Counted from the stretch's first letter, positions 1-8,658 are shown. The stretch: 64,000 nucleotides of DNA from Thiodiazotropha sp040506775 (GCA_040506775.1 JBEVWC010000008.1:50979-114978); one strand, 5' to 3'. The notes: generated by a model from the letters alone, not told the origin. Translations and numbers: made by a program.

Positions 1-333
1 AATCCATCCGATGAATTTCTACTCAAACAGATACCCTTGCTCCCAAGCGGGTGTCCTCAAGGCTTTCGCATGAAAAAATCCAGCTGACCCATTGTCGATC
101 CCTCGCGGATCGCGCAAGAATATGCCAGAGTTAAGGTATGCAGGCGGAGACAGATACCCCGTTTGATGAGCTGTGACCGCCAAGCCTACGATTGGAATCT
201 TACCCGCCGATGATACGCTGGATCACAGACTTGCAGCTCCCCGGGAATGAGGAACGTGTTCCGTGGTTCGCGGCGTTTCCCGCTTGAATCAGACGCGACA
301 GGTCATGCCTAATTGTCCGCCAGAGAGGTCGAT
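1..333. other. left-edge stretch without a supported gene
   Basis: No convincing coding region is visible here. A 28-codon open frame runs in from the left edge and stops at 85-87; it could be the tail of an upstream gene but is too short to judge. No terminator or promoter stands out before the pentapeptide-repeat gene. Confidence 0.4.
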
Positions 334-675
334 ATGCAAAAACCCGAACAAAAGCAGGATCCCATGTATCAACTTCTGAAACAGGGGCGCATCGATGAAT
401 TCAACCAAAAACGCTCTGAGGGTGAGACCTGCGATCTCGTGAATGCGGATTTGAGAGGTATCGACCTGCGTAATCTGGATACCGAGAATATCAATCTGGC
501 CGGGGCCTATCTGCGGCATGCAGACCTGCGTGGACTGGATCTGAGGAGCGCCAATCTGGAAGGTGCCAGTATCAACAGCGCAAAGATTTCCGGGACCTAT
601 TTTCCAGAGAGCCTGACGGCAGAGGAGATCACCCTTTCTCTGGTACATGGCACCCGTCTGAGACAGCGAGCCTGA
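334..675 (+). CDS. pentapeptide-repeat protein
   Basis: This is a small soluble protein of about 113 residues. Its middle carries a run of A(D/N)LxG/L-type pentapeptides (NADLRGIDL, HADLRGLDL, SANLEGASI), the signature of the right-handed quadrilateral beta-helix pentapeptide-repeat fold. No signal peptide or membrane segment is visible. The frame is open from a TTG at 313, but the ATG at 334 is preferred because GAGAGG lies just upstream of it. It converges with tatC, whose stop is 17 bases away. Pentapeptide proteins have varied roles, some binding gyrase, and nothing here allows a specific function to be assigned. Confidence 0.8.
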   Translation: MQKPEQKQDPMYQLLKQGRIDEFNQKRSEGETCDLVNADLRGIDLRNLDTENINLAGAYLRHADLRGLDLRSANLEGASINSAKISGTYFPESLTAEEITLSLVHGTRLRQRA

Positions 676-692
676 CCGGATTCAGAATCGAC

Positions 693-1808
693 TTAATCCT
701 TTGAATCAAGCTGTGTCAGGATATTCCTGGCCACCCGGCACTGATCGTCGTTTCCTTCCTGAAGCACCTCGTAGAGCAGTGACCGGGCCTGCTCCACCCG
801 TCCCGCGGCACGATGGGTGTGAACCTGATGGAGCTTCTGCTCCACCGCATCCGGGGGTTCCACCTCTGAAGCTGCATCGATCTGTTCATCCGCCTCGATG
901 GCATCCAACTCCTCATCCATCTGGTCCGGGGTGAGAGGCTCGAAGCGGTCAGAGTCAAGTTGCCCTCCCGCCGGATCGATGTCCTTGCCGACGACCTCCT
1001 CGGTCGACTCCATCCGGGTTTGTTCCTCTGCGTCCTCTGCGTCCTCAGCCTCTTCAGAATCCGCCTTTGATGTGTCTTCCTTATCCCTGACGAAACCCTT
1101 CGAAAAGATCACCCCCAACTCGAACAGGCACCACATGGGTAAAGCCAGCAGGGTCTGGGAGATGATGTCCGGAGGAGTGAGCAGCATACCTACGATGAAA
1201 GCGCCGACAATGATGTACGGCCGTTTGCTGCGCAGCTTCTCCGGGGTCGTGATGCCCAGCCAGACCAGAATAATGGTGGCGATGGGCACCTCGAAGGCCA
1301 CACCAAAAGCGAAAAACAGGGTCATCACGAAATCGAGATAACTCCCCATATCCGTGGCCACCTCGACCCCTTCCGGGGCGGTGCTGGCGAGGAACGAGAA
1401 CACCAGAGGGAAGACCACGAAGTAGGCGAACGCCATACCCAGGTAGAACAGGAACGTGCTGGAGATGAGCAGCGGCATCACCAAACGTTTTTCGTGGCGA
1501 TACAGGCCAGGTGCGACGAATGCCCAGAACTGGTAGAGGATGAATGGAACCGCGATGAAGATCGCCAGCTGCAGACTCAGCTTGAAGGGAATCAGGAAGG
1601 GATCGATGGGTTTGGTGGAGATCATGGTACTGCCTTCCGGCAGCGCCTCCCTCATGGGCCCGGCGATCGCGCTGTAGAGGTCATTGGCGAAGGGAAACAG
1701 CACTGCAAAGACAATGAGCACGGCCAGCACCATGCGCAGCACCCGATCACGCAGTTCGATCAGATGAGAGACCAGGGGTTGCTCTTGACTCGTGTTCGGC
1801 ACCGACAT
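693..1808 (-). CDS. tatC: Sec-independent protein translocase TatC with a long acidic C-terminal extension
   Basis: TatC is the polytopic receptor of the twin-arginine translocase, which exports folded proteins carrying RR signal peptides. Residues 1-240 show the family features: the cytoplasmic N-terminus with HLIELRDRV, six hydrophobic segments, and the periplasmic cap between TM1 and TM2 with FxxPF-type segments. TatC is usually about 250 residues, whereas this protein has 371. The extra 120 residues are strongly acidic (runs of E, D and A). They end in a short helical module, AGRVEQARSLLYEVLQEGND, that resembles the FimV C-terminal/TPR-like domain. The gene ends the tatABC operon, and its ATG directly follows the tatB stop. 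Identity of the core is secure; the role of the tail is unknown. Confidence 0.95.
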   Translation of the reverse strand: MSVPNTSQEQPLVSHLIELRDRVLRMVLAVLIVFAVLFPFANDLYSAIAGPMREALPEGSTMISTKPIDPFLIPFKLSLQLAIFIAVPFILYQFWAFVAPGLYRHEKRLVMPLLISSTFLFYLGMAFAYFVVFPLVFSFLASTAPEGVEVATDMGSYLDFVMTLFFAFGVAFEVPIATIILVWLGITTPEKLRSKRPYIIVGAFIVGMLLTPPDIISQTLLALPMWCLFELGVIFSKGFVRDKEDTSKADSEEAEDAEDAEEQTRMESTEEVVGKDIDPAGGQLDSDRFEPLTPDQMDEELDAIEADEQIDAASEVEPPDAVEQKLHQVHTHRAAGRVEQARSLLYEVLQEGNDDQCRVARNILTQLDSKD

Positions 1809-2162
1809 CTATTCTGCCTGGTCTGATATCTGCGCCTTGCTGGCCTTCTGGGATTGAGGCTTCTCCTCAGTCTGCTGGACCGAGGTCGAGACATCCTGCT
1901 TGATGCGATTCAGATCCTGTTGTGTCTCTTCGAGTATCTCGTGCACAGGATTGGCCATCTTTTTCTGTTTTTCGAGAATCTCTTTCAGCTCTTCAGCCTT
2001 GATCTCCCGATCGATGTCCGCTTTGACATTGGCCACAAACCGCCGCCCACGGCCAAGCCACATGCCGACGGTCCGCGCGACTTTCGGCAGGCGTTCGGGA
2101 CCAATGACGATCAACGCGACCAGCGCGATCAGTCCGAGCTCCCAGAAACCCACATCAAACAT
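1809..2162 (-). CDS. tatB: twin-arginine translocase subunit TatB
   Basis: TatB forms the substrate-receptor complex with TatC in the inner membrane. The protein has one N-terminal membrane segment (residues about 4-20) starting MFDVGFWELGLIALVALI. The conserved GPERLP hinge follows, then an amphipathic helix (KVARTVGMWLGRGRRF) and a charged cytoplasmic tail rich in K, E and Q. At 117 residues it is in the normal range. The GPERLP motif and the greater length separate it from the TatA paralogue upstream. It abuts tatC with no gap, implying translational coupling. Confidence 0.95.
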   Translation of the reverse strand: MFDVGFWELGLIALVALIVIGPERLPKVARTVGMWLGRGRRFVANVKADIDREIKAEELKEILEKQKKMANPVHEILEETQQDLNRIKQDVSTSVQQTEEKPQSQKASKAQISDQAE

Positions 2163-2200
2163 GAGGTTTGTCCGTTACTATCCAGATTTCAGGTGCAGGC

Positions 2201-2443
2201 TCAGTGCTTGTCCTTTTCCTTTGCGGTCACCTCACCGTCGATCACGGATTTGGATTCATTCTGTTCGAGCTGGTCCGGTTCGTTCTTTTTTTCCTGCTCG
2301 CCCTCGCGCATGGCGCCCTTGAAACCCTTGATCGCACCACCCAGGTCAGAACCGATGTTCTTCAGTCGCTTGGTCCCGAACAGCAACAGTACAATCGCCA
2401 GGATGATCAACAACTGCCAGATACTAATACCACCTAAACCCAT
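2201..2443 (-). CDS. tatA: twin-arginine translocase subunit TatA/E
   Basis: TatA oligomerises to form the translocation element of the Tat system. The protein has a short N-terminus (MGLGGISIWQ), one membrane helix (LLIILAIVLLLFG), the FGTKRL hinge and the amphipathic helix GSDLGGAIKGFKGAM, followed by a charged tail. The frame is open from a GTG at 2455, but the ATG at 2443 is preferred. GGAG sits 6 bases before that ATG, and the shorter N-terminus matches the family. The product is 80 residues. It is the first gene of tatABC, 198 bases downstream of hisE. Confidence 0.93.
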   Translation of the reverse strand: MGLGGISIWQLLIILAIVLLLFGTKRLKNIGSDLGGAIKGFKGAMREGEQEKKNEPDQLEQNESKSVIDGEVTAKEKDKH

Positions 2444-2641
2444 AATGTTCTCCACCTCCGGACGTGCCGGTTATCATGTCGTGCGCGTCTTGTTTGACCT
2501 GATCCGATGGGTCATGACGGCACGGTTATTTCGCTGTGCTTAATAGACGGATAATACCTGTGATCAGGCAACAGGACTACTCTCGTCCCGGATCGACCCG
2601 CAACTCGTCCCGCAGGACCCGGTTGTGAGATCCGGATAGGA

Positions 2642-2956
2642 CTATTCCCTGCTCGCCTTCTCCTCCAGCCCCGAGAGACCGAAGCGGCGTTGCAGCTCCT
2701 GGAGTACCTGATCAGGACCCAGTCCCTGGTGTGCCAGCAGGACCAGGGTGTGAAACCACAAATCCGCGGTTTCGTAGACAATCTTCTCGGCGACGCCATC
2801 TTTGGCCGCCATTACCGTTTCGGTCGCTTCCTCACCAATCTTTTTGAGAATGGCATCCAGCCCCTTGGCATAGAGTTTCGCCACATAGGAACTCTCGGGA
2901 TCGGCCTGCTTGCGCGCCTCAAGCACCTGGGACAACTGTTGCAATACGTCGCTCAT
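2642..2956 (-). CDS. hisE: phosphoribosyl-ATP pyrophosphatase
   Basis: HisE hydrolyses phosphoribosyl-ATP to phosphoribosyl-AMP and pyrophosphate, the second step of histidine synthesis. The all-alpha NTP-pyrophosphatase fold is shown by the acidic motifs KKIGEEATETVMAAKD (residues about 36-51) and YETADLWFHTLVLLA, whose Glu and Asp residues bind Mg. Here hisE is separate from hisI rather than fused as in E. coli, and lies 8 bases downstream of it. It is the last his gene before tatABC. Confidence 0.95.
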   Translation of the reverse strand: MSDVLQQLSQVLEARKQADPESSYVAKLYAKGLDAILKKIGEEATETVMAAKDGVAEKIVYETADLWFHTLVLLAHQGLGPDQVLQELQRRFGLSGLEEKASRE

Positions 2957-2964
2957 AGTCAGCC

Positions 2965-3341
2965 TCAGCGATAGATCTGATCCGGATCCTTCAACACCGG
3001 CAGCACTTCAACCCAGGTATCTCCCTGCAACTCCCGGTAGAAACAGTTGTGTCTACCGGTATGACAGGCGATACCCCCTTTCTGCTCAACCTCCATGAGG
3101 ACCACATCCCCATCGCAGTCCAGGCGAATGTTGCGGACCACCTGCTGGTGACCGGACTCCTCGCCTTTGTGCCAGAGTTTGCCCCGGGAGCGGGACCAGT
3201 AAACCGCGTGTCCGGTCTCGTGGGTCAGACGCAGAGCTTCGGCATTCATCCAGGCCATCATCAGAATCTTGCCTGTACCGCTTTCCTGGGCAATCGCCGG
3301 CACCAGGCCGTCGTTGTCCCACTTGATCTGATCAAGCCAAC

Positions 3342-3345
<4 letters not shown>
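2965..3345 (-). CDS. hisI: phosphoribosyl-AMP cyclohydrolase
   Basis: HisI opens the adenine ring of phosphoribosyl-AMP, the third step of histidine biosynthesis. The protein has the conserved metal-binding region: DCDGDVVLMEVEQKGG followed by ACHTGRHNCFYR, in which the Asp and Cys residues are the expected Zn/Mg ligands. At 126 residues it is the monofunctional form. Its ATG overlaps the hisF stop by four bases, so the two genes are translationally coupled. Confidence 0.96.
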
Positions 3346-4112
<767 letters not shown>

Positions 4113-4160
4113 AGGCTGTTACCTAGAAATGCGGTTCCAGAAAACCAGTGTCGTGTCCAA

Positions 4161-4898
4161 CTAACGGGCCAACCGGTCCGCCAAAGCCTGTCCGGCGGCA
4201 AAATCCAGGGTGCCCTCATAGATGGCACGACCGGTGATGGCGCCCATGATGTTGGAGGTTTCTGCACGGCACAGAGACTCGATGTCACCCACATCGGTGA
4301 TGCCGCCGGACGCGATCACCGGTATGGCGATCGCGTTCGCCAGATCCCGGGTGGCCTCCACGTTGGGGCCGGAAAGCATCCCGTCCCGGCCGATATCGGT
4401 GTAGACAATCGCGGAAACCCCGTCATCCTGAAATCGGCGGGACAGTTCAGTGACCTCCCAGTCGGTGACCTCGGCCCAGCCGTTGATCGCTACCTGTCCC
4501 TCTTTCGCATCCAGTCCGACGATCACATGTCCGGGAAACACAGCACATGCGCGCGCCACGAATTCCGGTTCGCGAACCGCCTGGGTGCCGATGATGCAAA
4601 AATCCACACCCGCCTTGAGATACGCCTCGATGGTCGCCTCGTCACGGATGCCGCCCCCCACCTGAATGGGCAGATCCGGATAAGCGGCAGCGATCTGCCG
4701 GATCGCCTCACCGTTGACCGGTTCACCGGCGAAGGCGCCATTCAGATCGACCAGGTGCAGCCTGCGCGCGCCGGCCTCGACCCACCGGGTGGCCATCTCC
4801 AGTGGCTGATCCGAGAAGACGGTATCGTCCTCCATGCGCCCCTGGCGCAAGCGCACGCACTGGCCATCTTTAAGATCGATCGCTGGTATGAGTAACAC
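4161..4898 (-). CDS. hisA: ProFAR isomerase HisA
   Basis: HisA isomerises ProFAR to PRFAR by an Amadori rearrangement. The protein is a (beta/alpha)8 barrel of 245 residues with the catalytic general base in LLIPAIDLKDG (Asp8) and the second catalytic Asp in YTDIGRDGML. It also has the phosphate-binding motifs VGGGIRD and IASGGITD. It sits between hisH and hisF in the usual hisBHAF order. Confidence 0.97.
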   Translation of the reverse strand: MLLIPAIDLKDGQCVRLRQGRMEDDTVFSDQPLEMATRWVEAGARRLHLVDLNGAFAGEPVNGEAIRQIAAAYPDLPIQVGGGIRDEATIEAYLKAGVDFCIIGTQAVREPEFVARACAVFPGHVIVGLDAKEGQVAINGWAEVTDWEVTELSRRFQDDGVSAIVYTDIGRDGMLSGPNVEATRDLANAIAIPVIASGGITDVGDIESLCRAETSNIMGAITGRAIYEGTLDFAAGQALADRLAR

Positions 4899-4958
4899 GT
4901 GAAAAATTCCTGCCTAGATCAAAAAATGTGATTGGGTAGTACGCCGGGGCCGAGGACC

Positions 4959-5600
4959 TCAGACATTCCAACCCACGAAATTGCGCAGCAGTTGTAAGCC
5001 GGCATCGGCACTCTTTTCCGGATGGAATTGTACCGCGAACAGTTTTTCATGGGCGATGGCACTGGCGAAACGCACCCCGTAGTCGGTGGTGGCCGCAATC
5101 AGTTGCGAATCCTCCGGGTCCACATAGTAACTGTGAACAAAGTAGAAACGGCTCTCCTGGGCAATCCCCTGCCAGAGGGGATGCTCATGGCTCTGCACGA
5201 CCCGGTTCCACCCCATGTGAGGGATTTTCAGTGCCTCACCATCCTCAGCCACGCCCCCGGGAAATCGGCGTACATGACCGGCAAACAACCCCAGCAGGGT
5301 GGTCCCGCCGTTTTCCTCACTATCCTCGAGCAACACCTGCTGACCCATGCAGATCCCGAGAAAGGGTTTGCTTCTGGCTGCTTCAAGCAGCGCCCGGTTG
5401 AGATGATGGTCTGAAATGGCCGCCATACAATCGCGGGCGGCACCCTGCCCCGGAAACACCACCCGGTCCGAGCCGAGGATTTTTTCCGGGTCATCGGTGA
5501 CCAGTACTTCATCATTATCAGCGGCGACGTGTTCCACCGCCTTGGCAACGGAACGCAGATTACCCATACCGTAGTCGATCACGGCGATACGTTGTGACAT
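4959..5600 (-). CDS. hisH: imidazole glycerol phosphate synthase subunit HisH (glutaminase)
   Basis: HisH is the class I glutamine amidotransferase that feeds ammonia to HisF. The nucleophile Cys lies in PFLGICMGQQVLL (residues about 82-94), and the His-Glu of the triad are in VQFHPEKSADAG near the C-terminus. The N-terminal IAVIDYGMGNLRSV is typical of the family. At 213 residues it is normal in length. It follows hisB after 18 bases and precedes hisA. Confidence 0.96.
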   Translation of the reverse strand: MSQRIAVIDYGMGNLRSVAKAVEHVAADNDEVLVTDDPEKILGSDRVVFPGQGAARDCMAAISDHHLNRALLEAARSKPFLGICMGQQVLLEDSEENGGTTLLGLFAGHVRRFPGGVAEDGEALKIPHMGWNRVVQSHEHPLWQGIAQESRFYFVHSYYVDPEDSQLIAATTDYGVRFASAIAHEKLFAVQFHPEKSADAGLQLLRNFVGWNV

Positions 5601-5618
5601 TGAAACCCCCGTGATCTG

Positions 5619-6209
5619 TTACAGACTGCCCTTGGTCGAGGGAATCTGTTCCGCCATGCCCGGATCGGTTTCCAGGGCCATGCGCAGGGCCCGACCAAAG
5701 GCCTTGAACACGGTCTCCGCCTGGTGATGCGCGTTACTCCCCCGCAGATTGTCGATGTGCAGGGTGATACCGGCATGATTGACCAGTCCCTGGAAGAACT
5801 CCTGGAACAGATCCACATCAAAATCGCCGATGCGGGCGCGGGTAAAGGGCACCTGAAAGACCAGACCCGGACGACCTGAGAAATCCACAACGACCCGGGA
5901 CAGGGCCTCATCCAGGGGCACATAGGCATGACCGTAACGACGGATACCTTTCTTGTCCCCCACCGCCTGAGCCAGCGCCTGCCCCAGGGTGATACCGATA
6001 TCCTCGACCGTGTGGTGGGCGTCGATATGCAGGTCCCCCTCGGCAATCACGCTCAGATCCCATAGCCCATGGCGCGCGATCTGATCCAGCATGTGATCGA
6101 GAAAGTGCACACCAGTGGCGAATCGGGCCTGCCCCTTGCCATCCAGATTCAGGGAAATACTGATCTGGGTTTCCAGGGTGTGGCGCTCAACCTGCGCGGT
6201 TCGCTGCAT
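5619..6209 (-). CDS. hisB: imidazoleglycerol-phosphate dehydratase (monofunctional HisB)
   Basis: HisB dehydrates imidazole glycerol phosphate to imidazole acetol phosphate using Mn. The metal-binding His-rich motifs are visible: HFLDHMLDQIARHG, DAHHTVEDIGI and NAHHQAETVFKAFGRAL. The 196-residue length shows the monofunctional form, without the phosphatase domain fused in E. coli. It is the first gene of this his operon. No hisG, hisD or hisC is in the window, so those genes lie elsewhere. Confidence 0.97.
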   Translation of the reverse strand: MQRTAQVERHTLETQISISLNLDGKGQARFATGVHFLDHMLDQIARHGLWDLSVIAEGDLHIDAHHTVEDIGITLGQALAQAVGDKKGIRRYGHAYVPLDEALSRVVVDFSGRPGLVFQVPFTRARIGDFDVDLFQEFFQGLVNHAGITLHIDNLRGSNAHHQAETVFKAFGRALRMALETDPGMAEQIPSTKGSL

Positions 6210-6286
6210 GACGATGACTCCAGTCTGTTATGACATCCGATGCCCCGCTGCGGTCCGGCGGACCTGGCGCATCGTTAAACCCGGGT

Positions 6287-6315
6287 ATTTTAGAGAAAAT
6301 ACACTGAAATGACAG
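6287..6315 (-). promoter_or_regulatory. candidate sigma-70 promoter for hisB operon
   Basis: On the minus strand a CTGTCA -35-like box (6315-6310) is followed after 17 bases by a TAAAAT -10-like box (6292-6287). This lies about 80 bases upstream of hisB in the 233-base gap below dtd. Spacing is ideal and the -10 matches 5 of 6 consensus positions. It rests on motif reading only. Confidence 0.45.
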
Positions 6316-6442
6316 GGGGCGGTTGATTTTTTACTCGGCCATGAGAGTGGGATAATGGATTTGCAGTGGGCTGGCCTTGGCATACCCGCCAGCAGGAGAC
6401 ACAACGGACTCAACAGATCGACCCTGGATCGGCCTGTACCGA

Positions 6443-6880
6443 TCAGGTTTCCAGCCAGAATGTCACCGGTCCGTCGTTTATCAGTTCTACCTGCATGTCG
6501 GCGCCAAAAACCCCGCAACCCACGGGCTGGTGAAGTTGCTCGGCCTTCCGGGTCAGGTAGGTAAAGAGTTTCCTGCTCGTTTCGGGATCCGCCGCGGTGG
6601 AAAACCCGGGACGCATCCCTTTGCGGGTATCCGCGGCCAGGGTGAATTGAGGAACCAGCAGTAGTCCACCGCCAATTTCCTGCAACCCCAGGTTCATACG
6701 CCCATCCGGATCCGGAAATACCCGGTAACCGAGCAGGCGTTGCAGGAGACGATCCGCCTTGTATTCGTCATCCGCTCTCTGCACACCCACCAGCACCACC
6801 AGGCCCTGTCCTATCTCAGCCTGACAGTGTCCGTCGATCACCACCCGACCCTGCGTAACCCGCTGCAGCAGACCGATCAT
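6443..6880 (-). CDS. dtd: D-aminoacyl-tRNA deacylase
   Basis: Dtd hydrolyses D-amino acids mischarged on tRNA, an editing step that keeps D-residues out of protein. The conserved segments are MIGLLQRVTQGRVV at the N-terminus, VPQFTLAADTRKGMRPGF in the middle and INDGPVTFWLET at the end, which contains the Gly-cis-Pro motif. The frame opens at a GTG at 6889, but the ATG at 6880 gives the canonical 145-residue protein and has GGGGTG at good spacing. It lies between pip and hisB on the same strand. Confidence 0.95.
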   Translation of the reverse strand: MIGLLQRVTQGRVVIDGHCQAEIGQGLVVLVGVQRADDEYKADRLLQRLLGYRVFPDPDGRMNLGLQEIGGGLLLVPQFTLAADTRKGMRPGFSTAADPETSRKLFTYLTRKAEQLHQPVGCGVFGADMQVELINDGPVTFWLET

Positions 6881-6919
6881 ATGCCACACCCCGTGTCGGT
6901 CACTGAGCCTGACACGAAT

Positions 6920-7879
6920 TCATTCTTCACGGAACAGTTGATGGGCAAACCGATCCGTGGCCTCGATCAGGGCGCTGCGGATACCGGGTTCAGCGGCGGA
7001 ATGCCCGGCATCGGGCACCACAACCAGTTCACTGCCCTGCCAGGCATTGTGCAGTTCCCAGGCCGAGGTCATGGGACAGATCATGTCGTAACGTCCCTGC
7101 ACGATTACCCCCGGTATATCCTGCAGTCGATGACTTTCCTCGAGCAGTTGATTGGGTCTCAGGAAGGCATGATTGACAAAATAGTGCGCTTCGATGCGCG
7201 CCAGACTCAGAGCCGTATGGGGATCGGAGAAAAATCCCACAACCGCCTGATTCGGATGCAAACTTGCGGTTCGTCCTTCCCAGACGGACCAGGCCTTGGC
7301 TGCCGACATGCGTGACACTTCGTTCTGCCCCGAGAGACGCCGGTAGTAGGCGTGCAACAGATCCTCTCTTTCCTCTGCGGGAATCGGCGCCAGAAAATCC
7401 TCCCAATAATCGGGGAACACCCGGTGGGCGCCGGATTGATAGAACCACTGAATCTCATCATCCCGGCAGAGGAAGATGCCCCGCAAGACCAGGGCCAGAA
7501 CCCGTTGCGGATGGGTTTGGGCATATGCCAGGGCCAGGGTGGAGCCCCATGAGCCACCAAACAATAACCATCTTTCTATGCCTAATCGGATTCGGATCTG
7601 CTCTATGTCATCGACCAGATCCCAGGTGGTGTTCTCATCAAGACTTGCATGAGGGGTGGAACGTCCACAACCCCGCTGATCGAAGAGCACCAGCCGGTAG
7701 CGCTGTGGATCGAAAAAACGCCGATGGTAGGATTCACACCCGGCACCCGGCCCTCCGTGCAGAAACAGCGCCGGAATGCCATCGGGATTGCCGACCTGTT
7801 CCACATGGAGTTGATGGTTTGTACCGACGTTCAAACGCAGGCTTGAAAAGGGTTCGATGGGCGGATAGAGATCTTTCAT
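6920..7879 (-). CDS. pip: proline iminopeptidase
   Basis: This alpha/beta hydrolase of family S33 removes N-terminal proline from peptides in the cytoplasm. The motifs are the oxyanion region LHGGPGAGCESYHRRFF, the DQRGCGRS turn, and the nucleophile elbow GGSWGSTLALAYA (GxSxG). The catalytic His is in PDAGHSAAEPG near the C-terminus. The frame is open up to 7966, but family members begin at MKDLYPPIEPF, so the ATG at 7879 (319 residues) is chosen. The longer version would overlap the GacA-like box at 7966-7983. It is followed by dtd. Confidence 0.93.
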   Translation of the reverse strand: MKDLYPPIEPFSSLRLNVGTNHQLHVEQVGNPDGIPALFLHGGPGAGCESYHRRFFDPQRYRLVLFDQRGCGRSTPHASLDENTTWDLVDDIEQIRIRLGIERWLLFGGSWGSTLALAYAQTHPQRVLALVLRGIFLCRDDEIQWFYQSGAHRVFPDYWEDFLAPIPAEEREDLLHAYYRRLSGQNEVSRMSAAKAWSVWEGRTASLHPNQAVVGFFSDPHTALSLARIEAHYFVNHAFLRPNQLLEESHRLQDIPGVIVQGRYDMICPMTSAWELHNAWQGSELVVVPDAGHSAAEPGIRSALIEATDRFAHQLFREE

Positions 7880-7965
7880 GGCTTTCGGGGTGATGTTAAC
7901 AGACCGTGAGTGTACTGCGCTGTGCCAGTATACCAGTACGGACTCTCTGTCTGACGGGGCCTCCA

Positions 7966-7983
7966 AGTAAGATTTTTCTTACA
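7966..7983 (+). promoter_or_regulatory. GacA-type upstream activating box for sRNA copy 1
   Basis: AGTAAG-N6-CTTACA matches the GacA/UvrY upstream box consensus TGTAAG-N6-CTTACA with one mismatch. It ends 70 bases before the -10-like TTAAAT at 8054-8059 of the first sRNA, the same distance as for copy 2. Confidence 0.75.
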
Positions 7984-8063
7984 AGCATAAGGGAAAAATC
8001 CGACCGTATTGCGTGACAATATCCCCTACCCAATCCAGGTTATTGTGTCAGAATTAAATTGTC

Positions 8064-8199
8064 GTCATCAGGGACGTACCTTCTGGACTTGCTCCCAGGG
8101 ATCGGGGCAAGGCTGCTAGGGATAGCGGTTTGAAGAAAAGCTTAGCCAACCAAGCTGATGACTGTGAGCCCGACCGCATGGAATGCGGTCGGGCTTTTC
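8064..8199 (+). ncRNA. RsmY/RsmZ-like CsrA-sequestering sRNA, copy 1
   Basis: This predicted transcript of about 136 bases contains five GGA triplets, the core of CsrA/RsmA sites. Several sit in small hairpin loops, for example CTGCT-AGGGAT-AGCGG at 8113-8128 and the GGA loop of the terminator. A perfect 12-bp stem (8168-8179/8183-8194) followed by TTTT forms a Rho-independent terminator. A -10-like TTAAAT is at 8054-8059 and a GacA-type box is further upstream. The 3' half and the segment just after the start are nearly identical to copy 2. The likely role is titration of CsrA under GacS/GacA control. The start point is estimated. Confidence 0.8.
8168..8199 (+). terminator. Rho-independent terminator of sRNA copy 1
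   Basis: A perfect 12-bp GC-rich stem with a GGA triloop is followed by TTTT. The exposed GGA could also act as a CsrA contact. Confidence 0.92.
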
Positions 8200-8334
8200 A
8201 TTTTGACCTGCCCTCAAACGCCCCTCAATGCCTCCCGGTTCCTCCCCACGACCAACTGTGACGGGACTGTTACGTGCAGATTACATAGCGCCAAATCCAG
8301 CCATCCATCTGTTTTTTAGGGGGGTTATGAACAG

Positions 8335-8352
8335 TGTAAGAATTTACTTACA
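8335..8352 (+). promoter_or_regulatory. GacA-type upstream activating box for sRNA copy 2
   Basis: TGTAAG-AATTTA-CTTACA is an exact match to the GacA box consensus TGTAAG-N6-CTTACA. It ends 70 bases before the -10-like TATAAC at 8423-8428. A second inverted repeat (GGGGAATATTC at 8359-8369, GAATATTCCC at 8385-8394) lies between the box and the promoter. Confidence 0.85.
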
Positions 8353-8432
8353 GTGACTGGGGAATATTCTCACAACCAAACAGTGAATATTCCCACGATC
8401 CTTACAATGTTTTGTGGCAGCATATAACTGTC

Positions 8433-8551
8433 GTCATCAAGGACGTTTTAAAGGATCTATCACCAAGGATGGTGCAGGGAAGAAAAGCTTAGCCAACCAA
8501 GCCGACGACTATAAGCCCAACCGCATGGATTGCGGTTGGGCTTTTCTTTTT
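8433..8551 (+). ncRNA. RsmY/RsmZ-like CsrA-sequestering sRNA, copy 2
   Basis: This is the second tandem copy, of about 119 bases. It has five GGA triplets. One is an AAGGAT loop closed by CACC/GGTG (8461-8474), a textbook CsrA-binding hairpin. The segments GTCATCAAGGACGT and GAAGAAAAGCTTAGCCAACC are shared with copy 1. A -10-like TATAAC is at 8423-8428, with CTTACA at 8401-8406 in the -35 position. The transcript ends in a GC-rich stem with T-runs. The start is estimated, and the identity rests on the GGA pattern, the GacA box and the terminator. Confidence 0.82.
8515..8551 (+). terminator. Rho-independent terminator of sRNA copy 2
   Basis: An 11-bp stem GCCCAACCGCA/TGCGGTTGGGC (8515-8525/8531-8541) is followed by TTTTCTTTTT. 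Its sequence covaries with copy 1 (A/T for G/C pairs), which supports selection for the structure. Confidence 0.9.
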
Positions 8552-8658
8552 CTGCGAAGGATTATGAGTCTCCCGTTCAGTTCCCTGGGGTGCTGACTCA
8601 AGCATTCCCGGAGTGAGTAACCGGGCATGAAGCCGGCCGCACCCCGGGCATCCAACTA

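Noticed and set aside
1..87. Open frame entering from the left edge
   Set aside because: Only 28 codons are visible and no motif can be recognised, so no gene is claimed.
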